Both the position numbers and the translations under genes were made by a program. A model generated the notes under the pieces. That model had not been told where the DNA came from. It was given only the letters and a program-made list of their open reading frames with translations, and made no database searches. A stretch of DNA of 64,000 nt from Onchocerca volvulus (taxonomy: Eukaryota; Nematoda; Chromadorea; Rhabditida; Onchocercidae), in contig HG738140.1 of NCBI GenBank assembly GCA_000499405.2, positions 6,866,158 through 6,930,157 of the forward strand, written 5' to 3'. Shown here piece by piece: positions 43,181-52,141 of the stretch; the stretch's first letter is position 1, and each line of letters begins with the position of its first letter.

Positions 43181-43320
43181 GCGATTGAATAAATCATAAG
43201 TGTGTTTTTAGCAATTAAATAAGCTATATGCTTATGTATAGCGATAAAATGAGATATACGTGTTTGCTTGTGATAAAATATGACCCATGCTCACGTTTAG
43301 AGCTAAAATAAGATTTACTG
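43181..43320. repeat. Degenerate 30-bp tandem repeat, about 4.7 copies
   Basis: Units of 29-30 bp start at 43181, 43211, 43241, 43271 and 43300. Each begins with a GCGATTGAATAA-like motif and continues into a TATGCTTA/GTGTTT-like half. Confidence 0.6.
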
Positions 43321-44666
43321 ACAAAGCCACATAAAACAAATCATTTGATTTGAAACAAAGAAATCAAATAAATTCACACAACCATCAAGAGTTACAAATC
43401 ATTTTATTTAAAACAGAGAAATCATTTTTCTGTGCTACTTCTCGCTATTTTAGCGACAAATGTAATGACTGATGCTCATATGCATAGGACCAAGACCCTA
43501 TCAATGGCCACAAATGACGCAACTATCAAATCTTACGCTTCCTTTGATTAATTGCGCTTTTTCCTCAAATAATTAAATCCGGACGTAAAGGCAAGACTAG
43601 GGTGTGATCTAGAGCGGCAGCATCAGCAGCAGGCAGTCCAGCAATTGACTGTAACTTTTTCTTCGACTAATGATTGTATCTACTTCTTCGAACACAAAAA
43701 GATGATTACTTCTTCGACCAAACGGAGTGATGACTGCTACCAATTCATTTCCACCATTTTTTTATGCTTAAGGACTTTTCTGGACAAATATTCACAACTT
43801 TCATGGATTCGATTCACCTAACTGAATAAACTATTCAAATTTTTATTGTTTATAGAACATTAAATTTCAATCGAATATCTTCCGCGACAGGTAGGTTTTC
43901 TTTTCCAAATTTTCGGAGAAAGATTTTAATTTAATCGATTAAAAAAGAAAAAAAAACAAGAAGCAAGTAAAAAAACATTTAATCGTATATGGTTTTTTTT
44001 TTTTTCTAGATTTTATTTTCGAATAAACAACTAATATTTGTTGTAAATAAAAATCATATCATAGTTGTATTATCTGAATACGATTTCATAATAATATTAT
44101 AACCATTTATCGTAACCATTCCTTTTTTTTTTGTGGTAATTTTAGTATTTACGGCAGTTTCTTGTTCTATGAAGGTAATCCATTTATATGCATATATATG
44201 TAGATGTAATTGAAACATGTAGATAAGTGCAACTGAAGTTCAAGAACTGACTAGCATTCTAAACAGGTATTAATTTTCTGGCAATTTCAAGTTTTAATTC
44301 TAAATCTTGCCTGAAAGGGTTGGAATTTCAAATGTAAAGCATACAAATTTGTCAAATTTTTATATTTTTCGATCAGAATGCAATTTTTTGTGGTTTTTTG
44401 TATTATTTCTTTATTCTATCGTTTTCTATCGGTATTAATTCGTTTCTTGATTTTTTGGTATTATTGTTTTCTATTGTTGTTAATTCTATCGTTTCTTTAG
44501 TATTCATTCTATCATATTAATTCTCTCATAATTAATTGCGATTATTATTTACATATTGGATTATGTGAAAACTCTTCGATGATTTCATTCAGTCTGAGTT
44601 AAAAGAATTAAGTAACGATTCTGAATTATTCATGAACTAATACTGCATATGTAGAACTAGCTAGCC

Positions 44667-44729
44667 CGGCCATGCTCCGGATGGCCGATCCAGCTATCTA
44701 TGGGTACCGGCCACGCTTCGCGTGTCCGG
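44667..44729 (-). repeat. Two GC-rich hairpins at the Helitron 3' end
   Basis: Hairpin 1 at 44667-44687 has perfect 7-bp arms (CGGCCAT and ATGGCCG) around a 7-nt loop and lies 7 bp from the CTAGCTAG end. Hairpin 2 at 44707-44729 has CCGG..ACGC arms with mismatches around a 3-nt loop. Their high GC stands out sharply in this AT-rich window. Confidence 0.8.
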
Positions 44730-46150
44730 CTCCAGCTAATCTATATAAATAGAAATGTCAATGTTGGTTTGTTCAAAATCTTAAACCTCCGTAAGTTCTT
44801 AAGCATGCACATTATCTGTATTCAAAATCTTAAATATCGGAAAGTCCTTCACCTATTGCTTTGAAATTTCGACACAATCCATTCGAATACGCGCACGTTT
44901 TTAAATATTCATCAATTGATTTGAAATTTTCATACGCGATTTGCATTCGAACAGATAAATGTTTTTAAATTAATAATGTGAGCAAAACAAGCATTTCGTT
45001 TGTTTTTTGCTTTGTGATAAATGTGATTCGTCTATTTTTTGATTTGTATGTATGCAATTGCGTCGCACAAATGTTGAGGTCATGATAGTGTATAATCAAA
45101 TGTTTCGTTCAAACATTTTAAGGATTATCTCTCTGGCTTCTAATATTAGATTCTCTGGCTTCTAATATTAGATTGTGTCTTGAATGCCTCTTTTCATAAA
45201 TTTTACCCATTGATCTAACCACACAATTGTAAGGATTGACCCTGAGCTTTGTTGATCGTGAATGCAAACGTCTATCGAATTGGGAATTGCAATCTCTTAA
45301 ATTGGAATGGTGTATCCATTGGAATCATAAGAATGCGAGGACGGAACTTGGCAAATTCTTCACCGACTATTTTCAAATTTTGACACAACCTTGTACTCGA
45401 ATAGGCCATCATTTTTATATAGATATGCTTACTCTTTTACACGTATAACATCCGTGACGCTGAAAGTAAGTGAGAGAGGAGAGGGAATTTTGGACTCCGC
45501 TCTGCACCACGCTCTGATGAGCGGACTGAATTTGACTCCGCCCCGTAAAATGCAAAGCATCAATTTGTGAATATTTTGTTATTAACACTAAATATTATAA
45601 AAAGAAGAAAAAAATTCCAAAAAAAAAAACATAATTTTCATCTTTTTATCTGTAGATCTAAACACATTTTACCTATTTATATTTCACCATATTCTGTCTT
45701 TTGTTTATGATATTAAACCAAATTAAAGTAATTACAATATGATGAAAGACGGAACAGTTAATTAATTCAGAGTAATTTATCTATATATATATATATATTA
45801 TCCTCTAGAAGCTGCAGTAGTTTATCTTGCGCTATTTTAATTTTCTTAATTTCAATAACTTGCAAAAAAAAAAAATAATTTTGCAAAAATTTTCCACTAT
45901 ATCGACTAAGCTTCCGAAAAAGAAAAACCTTTACAAAGTTTAGGTTAAAATGAAATATAGACATTTTAATTTCCTCAATTTCAAAAACATTTCTGTACAG
46001 TATCGGTTTAAATTCTGAAAAAAAAAAAGTGTAAAGATAGAATTAAAGGAACTGGCTGGAATTTTACAGAACATTCGCTGAGAATCAAAAATTATGACAA
46101 ATAGATTTAGTAGCATACAAATGGCACCGCAAATTATTGACTACTTAGAA

Positions 46151-46352
46151 ATGTAAAAACTGATAAAAGCATTTCTAATGTTCCCTGATTTATCATTTGT
46201 AAAATACATTCTTTCTTTCTTTAAGTTCCTATAAACTGTTTATCGCGTTTGTAAAATACATTAAATTTCTCCATTAAATGTGAAAACTAATAAAAGCATT
46301 TCTAATGTTTCCTGATTTATCATTTATAAAATACATTCTTTCTTTCTTTAAG
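46151..46352. repeat. Direct repeat of about 75 bp, two copies
   Basis: Copies at about 46151-46225 and 46278-46352 share AAAGCATTTCTAATGTT, CCTGATTTATCATTT and AAAATACATTCTTTCTTTCT with few mismatches. Both lie in the rearranged part of the Helitron where the helicase should be. Confidence 0.85.
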
Positions 46353-46406
46353 AAGTAACTGCAGCGAACAGAACGAATTTTAGAGTTTTTTTTTTTTTTA
46401 GAAATT

Positions 46407-46468
46407 AAATTTCTCCATTAAATGTAAAAACTAATAATGGAGAAAACTGAAATTTAATGGAGAAATTT
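46407..46468. repeat. Perfect 17-bp inverted repeat with 28-bp spacer
   Basis: AAATTTCTCCATTAAAT at 46407-46423 is repeated as its exact reverse complement at 46452-46468. A related copy of the left arm also occurs at about 46263-46279. Confidence 0.9.
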
Positions 46469-46495
46469 AGTGCAAAAACTTATTTTCAAATACGA

Positions 46496-46553
46496 CCACA
46501 GCGACGTGTAGCCAAACTTGAGGATGCGCAGTTGCGTTCTTCGATCTTCGATT
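46496..46553 (+). mobile_element. Inverted fragment of a second Helitron N-terminus
   Basis: The plus strand here reads RRVAKLEDAQLRSS, closely matching RRAARLEDARLRTHRSSS encoded on the minus strand at about 49465-49515. The fragment lies in the opposite orientation to the main Rep pseudogene and abuts the point where that pseudogene loses its downstream half. Confidence 0.7.
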
Positions 46554-47534
46554 CTTTGTTCATCGAGGATGCACGGTGTACAATCTGCCTATCGTAGTTT
46601 GTTTGAATATGCCTGGTTGTCCTTCAACTGGTTCGCCTCGTTTGCGTCGCTCAAATGATTTTCTACTCGCATTTCATATGTAATACGTATAATACGTAGA
46701 CACTTCCGAATACAGCAGTGTTTTTGCAAATGGATCATTTTGACATAATGTGGAGAAAGCAGTTAACGTTGTAGCCGGTGGATTCAGAGCTATTTGTTGC
46801 ACATTTGCAGTTGTGAAATATACGCGTTGTCCATTTTCTAGATGTACTGCTAGGTGAACAACAGCTGGATTTCGTTCATGTATGGGAAATGAAAGAATTC
46901 GCCATACAGCTTCATTGCTGCTTATGTATCTTCGAGCCTGATACTGTGCAATTTCATCAATATGTAATACCGCATTCCTATCACTTCTTTCAGGCTGCAC
47001 ACCAAAAACTGCCATGTCGTTGCCTTTATTCACGTACTTACAAATGTATTTGATTGATTTAACGGAATTGCAGTATTCCACGTTTATGTGCGCTTTGTAT
47101 GCTTTCAATAGCAAAGGTGAATATGGAACAACCCACCCATTATCTACTTCGATGTCACCATTCCATGTTTGTGGTTGCCAATTTACCGCCATCTTTTGCT
47201 GATTTTCTTCTGTATGAAGGATGTCCATCGTTTCCTGTAATTGTGCTGGATACTAATGCTCGAGGATATCGCTTATAGCATTTTTCGTCTATCTTGCATG
47301 GAGATTTTGGATTCAGTGTACCGCAAGGTCCGTGTATCATATTTCTTGTCACAATTTCATACAAATCCTTATCGACGTCGGGATCGGGTATTTCAGCGCA
47401 TATTACATCGTCTATTTCATTTGAAGTGATTTTGTCATAAAGCCAGATTAGTATATGTGCATGTGGCAGTCCTCTCTTTTGTCGGGAAATTTTGTGTTGT
47501 AGCGCATAGAACCTCAAACTTGGGTAATTAAACC

Positions 47535-47540
47535 TTTATT
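47535..47540 (-). terminator. AATAAA polyadenylation signal of the solo LTR
   Basis: AATAAA on the minus strand, about 190 bp downstream of the TATA box and inside the LTR, as expected for the R region. Confidence 0.55.
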
Positions 47541-47730
47541 ATAAGAAAAACTTGATAATACAAAACGCGAATCTTACAAACATTGCAACAATAAGGCATG
47601 AATATTACAAACATTACCTATAAAACATAGCACAATTAATGGTAAGAAAAATCGGAATACTGGATAGAATAAACGGCCTGTCGTGAGTATCGATAAATTT
47701 AAAAATGAAAAAGGAAAGGGATGAAGATGC

Positions 47731-47737
47731 TTATATA
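47731..47737 (-). promoter_or_regulatory. TATA box of the solo LTR
   Basis: TATATAA on the minus strand in a GC-flanked context (GCGCATATATAAGC), just downstream of the 25-bp repeats. Confidence 0.6.
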
Positions 47738-47765
47738 TGCGCCTTTGTTAGCACAATACATCTGG

Positions 47766-47880
47766 GCTAGCAAGATGCCGCTAGCCCTTTGTTAGCAAGA
47801 TGCCGCTAACCCTTTGTTAGCAAAATGTCGCTAACCCTTCGTTAGCAAGATGTCGCTAATCCTTTATTAGCAAGATGCCG
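47766..47880. repeat. 25-bp tandem repeat, 4.6 copies, in the LTR U3
   Basis: Units at 47766, 47791, 47816, 47841 and a partial unit at 47866. The unit is GTTAGCAAGATGCCGCTAAC followed by CCTTT, with a few substitutions. Each unit contains the inverted pair GTTAGC/GCTAAC. They lie immediately upstream of the TATA box on the LTR strand. Confidence 0.95.
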
Positions 47881-50197
47881 AAAGGTTTATATTTTATGTA
47901 AATTAAGTTACAAAATCAACAAAAATGTATAATCTGGAGAAATGCTACTTCTTATTTGCATTTTAAGGAAAAATTCAATCTTTGATCTTCAGTTGTTCTG
48001 ACATCTTTTGCCATTCCACTGAGTACATCCAACAACGCACAGACCCAAATACTTCATGTTTTACCATGAAATCCATTAGCGATTTCGGCTTCTGTCTGAA
48101 AACACGTGCTGTGATGTCATGCCTATCCATCGGCGATTGCCCAGGAAGTAAGAGGTTTTGTATATCGTCCCAAGCTGGATTGCATGTGAATGTAATGAAT
48201 AGACGCCGCATTGGACGTCCGTATTGGCGAACATATGCAATTGCATCTTGAGCGTCTTCATGAATATGACGTGGACTGCCTACATATAAACATGGTAAAA
48301 TCGTTAGTCTTCCAATGTTAGTTGTATTACCGTCATTTACAACTGCATCCCGCAAATGAATATATTCTTCAGAGCGAAGCTTCATCTGATTCAAACGGTG
48401 AATATCAAACGTTTCGATTTTTGCATACATATCTACGATATATTGGTGAAACAACTGACGGCATTTCAAAATGTGATTGTCTTCATTCTTTCGAATCATT
48501 AATCGGTATGAATAAGTTCATTGCGCTGCATTTCTTATTTGTTTCTTCGCCACTTATTGGATTTATCATCTTAATATTGAAGTGATATCCATCGGCAACA
48601 TCCCAAAAAATGATTGGATATTGCAGAGCATCGTAGCACCGATGAGTTTCTGCAATTTTCACCAATTGATCGTTTCTCCTGTGAAGAACGATATCTCTAG
48701 GTTCGAATTGATCTCCGACGATAACAATTGCCACTTCATCTATAGTTGGAGCATTGAATCTTCTCATGTGTTCCCCAGCAGGTGTTTTGTCAGCATGAAT
48801 AACAATCTTGTGTGTATCAGATGGCATCATATCAATTGCTGAAATTGTTTTTCTCGTGAAAAAGCTGTTGCAGTTGGGAAACAATGGATCTTTCTATGTC
48901 GGTATGGATTCCGCAACGCGCATTCAATTCATCATTGCTATCACCGATGAAATACATTTGTAAGAATTTATGCTGACCATCTGGCAACGGAAGAAGGGAG
49001 CCGGCTTTATGATAAATTTGCCCTTTCACTTTGAAAGTTGGCATGAAATGTGTCGTTACGATTTCTGCTCCGAACGATGTCATTTGGAAGCAGGAGTTGT
49101 ATTTCCTGATTTTAGACAGGAAACGTTTTGATTCGGCAGAATATCCGGCAAGCAAAGTTTTCAATGGCTCTGACGGTTCTTCAAGTTGAGGTAGCTTAAT
49201 TTTTCCAGCAGCGCAACACATTCCTTTTGCTTCTCCTTTGAATTTCAGAGCCTTGCAATAGGGGCATACTTCATTCATAGTGCCAATGAGAAAATGCGGA
49301 TTCAGATTATAATTATCAGCTGGATTATAACGGAATGCAAGGCGATTAAAATCACGTGATGGCTGTGCACGCAGTCCTGTTCGACGTTGATTTTCTGTTT
49401 CTTGTTGACGTGTTTCAGCTATCTTTCATTCTGTTGAAAAGAAAGCAAACCTGAAACTGTCGAAGAAGATCGATGTGTTCGCAATCGCGCATCCTCAAGT
49501 CTGGCTGCGCGTCGCTCTGCTCGTACTTGAGCCATTCTTTGTCTTGTTCGCTCAGTATCTGATACTCGTTCTTCCTGACTTCGATTTCCATGTAATCGCT
49601 GTAATCGTTGCGCTGTGCGAGTACGACGACTCAAGTTTGATCGTCGTCTTAGAGGCATTTTTTGCACGAGTCATAGCATATAGATTGCCCCGAACTATTC
49701 TAAAAATTGACTTCTGATTCCACTTGAACTTGAATTCTAAATGCTCAACTGAATTGTTGGAATGTTGCTATTGCTGTGTCGCTTTTGAAAAATTATATTA
49801 AAGGATACTAACAGTCATAAATGTACTAACAGTCAAAATACAAGGTTCATAAAGATACTAACAGTCAAAATGCAAGGTTGTGTCAAATTTTGAAAAAAAT
49901 CGGTGGAGAATTTGAGGAGTTATTAGAGTAGTAACAGGTAAATTTTTACCTACTGCTTTGAGAATTTGATCGAAGTTGAATTCCGAGTGTTCCACTGTTT
50001 ACTGAACACAACGCTGATGCTGCAAAAAATTACATATGATATTAAAGATACTAGCAGCCGTAAATGCCGAAATGTCCGTAAGTTGAAAATTTTAAATTTT
50101 AAAATATAAAAACCAAAAAAAAAAAAGGTCCGACAATGTTCGTCCGTTCAAAATTTTGAGTTTAAAATGCGCGGGAGGAAATGAGAGAAAAAAAGGT

Positions 50198-50306
50198 AGA
50201 GAGATGCGCGGAAGAAGGAGAATGACGGAAAAAAAGGAAGGCTGACTGTTGTTACTATTAGAGAGATGCGCGGAAGAAGGAGAATGAGAGAAAAAAAGGA
50301 AAGCTG
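50198..50306. repeat. Direct repeat of about 47 bp near the Helitron 5' end
   Basis: Copies at about 50198-50244 and 50259-50306 share GAGAGATGCGCGGAAGAAGG, then AGAATGA and GGAAAGCTG-like sequence. A third, weaker relative (ATGCGCGGGAGGAAATGAG) begins near 50167. Confidence 0.85.
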
Positions 50307-50324
50307 CCTAAGCATATAGATAGA

Positions 50325-52141
50325 TAATTATCAAGCAAATTTTTGAAACAACAAGTCGAGGAAGTAAAATTCAATGCTTTAATGAATAACTGAAATATCC
50401 TTAGAAATCTTCATATGATTAGATTATTTCAATTTCGTTATTTAAAAAAAAAAAAAAAGAAAAGAAAAAAAGAAAAAAAAGAAAAAAAAAAGGAGAATTA
50501 TATAAATTTTTAATCACGAACGATTAAAGTGTCAATATCATAATAATGATAGCAGCACAAATGTCCTATTTATCAGGATGAATTATTAATGATTGAAAAT
50601 ATTATTAAACAAACACTTTTTTCACTCCTTTTCATCAGAGTGTCGTGAGAAATATAATTTTCTTTGTTAGTTGTTATAAACAGTAATTATTCAAAGGATA
50701 ATACCTTTGATAAGAAATTGATGGAGAGTTTAATGACGTCGAATTAATTAACGATGATAGTTGATAAGAATATCGCTCGACAGTTGGAATATGAAGTTCT
50801 CTTCTTGATTGTTGATGAAAAAAAAAATGTGTTGATGGCCGGGTTATTTATTGGCAGAATAGCAGGGATATTCTCTGAAGATTGGTTGATGATGAATGTA
50901 TATTAGATGAGAAATGAAGGCATAAAACTCGCCGCGTTATCCAAATTAGTTCTAGCTCAAAAATTCTTTTTCTCTAACCGATAGTAATCCTTTTTGTAAC
51001 GTTTCTTTACAATGTTCCTAAAATTGTATATAAGCTAGATTGTAAGACCGGAAGCATCTGCATGTAAATTAGTTCCCGGTTTTTTCTATTGAAGATAAAG
51101 TTTGGTAATTGCAAAGATGGGAATTAGGTATTGTAACACTTATATTCATCTTGAATGAAGAGCCATGTGGGAAATATTTCTATAATACAATATTTTGATC
51201 ATTTGAATATATTAATGCTAAAATCATCTCGGTCTTTCCTAACACAGAGATAATTTGGCCCCATTTTAGGATAAATTTATTAAATTGGCCACCATATAAC
51301 AGATTAGCCTCAAACTGGAGGTGATTTTTTATTTTTCTATTTTGAAACTCATAAAAATAAAAAATTGTTTATTCCAATAGGTACGTGAATTAGAATTGCA
51401 CTATTTTTTCTGTTTTCCGAATAATCTGGATTAGTTGTTCCGGGATTTTTCTGTGATGTCTCGAATGAAATTCATATTGTACAATTTTTATTTTTTTGTC
51501 TTCAAATTGATATAGTTTGAATAAGTAGAAGTAAAATCTGTCAAGCTAATGTATGAATAAGTCGAAAATAAATCTTCTAATTAGCCGCAACGATTTGCAT
51601 CCCACAGTTTTTTTTCTTATTTTATGCTGCAAATTATTTACCATAATCTTTCTAACCTTTTCTCATTCATTTAGTGCATTATTTATTGTCATTTCTTTCG
51701 ATTTTTGCGGTCATTTTATTTTCTTCTATCATTTCTTCCTATTTTGTTTTACTCTTATAAATACAATTTTTAATCTCTGTCTCAAGTCCTATATTATTTA
51801 ATAGATATCGCTAAACTTTTTAATTTTCATAACTGTATTTTTTCATTTTCAACTCTTGAATAGAATATTTTTTGAAATCGATCAGTCTTTTGTCTTTCTT
51901 GAAAATACTCCATTTCATATCTCCTTATTGTTTTCACTTCCACCATCTTTAAAGTTGCAATTCACTATTCATTCTTCCTGCATAATTCCAGAATTCTGAT
52001 TATCTGGAAATATTTGAGTATATAGTATATCATTTTTTCATTTTTAATGAATGCAGAAAGATGCCAGTTTAAGAATTCTAAACTTTATAATGAATTATTT
52101 CAGGAATGGCATATAAAAATTTCTGACAAATATATGTAACA
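50325..52141. other. Intergenic region between the Helitron and DONSON
   Basis: No coding exon is recognised. A weak LTR-like segment (about 50830-51138) has TGTT/AACA ends and a TATATAAGC box but no target duplication. An ATTTCAG acceptor at 52097-52103 probably receives the trans-spliced leader of DONSON. Confidence 0.45.
52106..52139 (+). promoter_or_regulatory. Two upstream ORFs in the DONSON leader
   Basis: Downstream of the ATTTCAG acceptor, a six-codon uORF (ATG 52106, stop TGA 52124-52126) is followed by a minimal start-stop ATGTAA at 52134-52139. The latter ends two bases before the main ATG at 52142. Such elements usually reduce translation of the main frame. Confidence 0.5.

Larger units (their letters stand above)
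41220..44656. other. Region upstream of MRPL28 up to the Helitron
   Basis: No certain gene. It contains a possible decayed coding stretch on the minus strand (41937-42310), an unrecognised 129-codon open frame at 42595-42984 (+) with no splice or family support, and a degenerate 30-bp tandem repeat at 43181-43320. Confidence 0.4.
47480..48003 (-). mobile_element. Solo LTR (BEL/Pao- or Ty3-like) inserted in the Helitron
   Basis: A 524-bp insertion interrupts the Rep frame between VEWQK and RGLPHAH. On the minus strand it starts TGTCAG and ends CCGACA (inverted TGTC/GACA), and it is flanked by the 5-bp direct repeat AAAGA (plus strand TCTTT at 47475-47479 and 48004-48008). Removing the element and one repeat restores the Rep frame exactly across the junction. 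Internally, in order on the minus strand, it holds 25-bp tandem repeats, a TATA box and an AATAAA signal, the U3-R-U5 layout of an LTR. No internal retrotransposon genes remain, so it is a solo LTR. A 5-bp duplication fits BEL/Pao or Ty3. Confidence 0.85.
46557..49667 (-). pseudogene. Helitron Rep (HUH/Y2) protein, broken
   Basis: Read on the minus strand from 49667: an Arg-rich N-terminus, a zinc-finger-like CPYCK...MCC at about 49260, and the block RKNEDNHILKCRQLFHQY. Then come SPRHIHEDAQDAIAYVRQYG and FITFTCNPAWDDI, the HUH motif RGLPHAHILIWL at about 47475, DGHPSYRRKS, and the Y2-type motif KYICKYVNKG at about 47030. After that it reads NASRKSFERRKRGEPVEG and TIGRLYTVHP, ending near 46557. 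Frame changes near 49420, 48850, 48490 and 47190, and an in-frame TGA near 46672, break it. A solo LTR is inserted just before the HUH motif. The Pif1-like helicase that should follow is missing. It cannot make a working protein. Confidence 0.93.
44657..50324 (-). mobile_element. Degenerate Helitron, minus orientation
   Basis: A rolling-circle transposon of about 5.7 kb. The candidate 5' end on the minus strand is TCTATCTATATGC at 50324, preceded by A. The candidate 3' end is CTAG at 44660-44657 followed by T, with hairpins just inside, as Helitrons require. The Rep pseudogene occupies 46557-49667 on the minus strand. No SF1 helicase motif is visible between the Rep part and the 3' end, so the element is truncated or rearranged and non-autonomous. 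It contains a solo LTR and an inverted fragment of a second Helitron. The coding identity is certain; the exact ends are inferred. Confidence 0.8.

Noticed and set aside
50830..51138. Second possible LTR with TGTT/AACA ends and a TATATAAGC box
   Set aside because: No target-site duplication and no second supporting signal. The ends could be chance in this composition.
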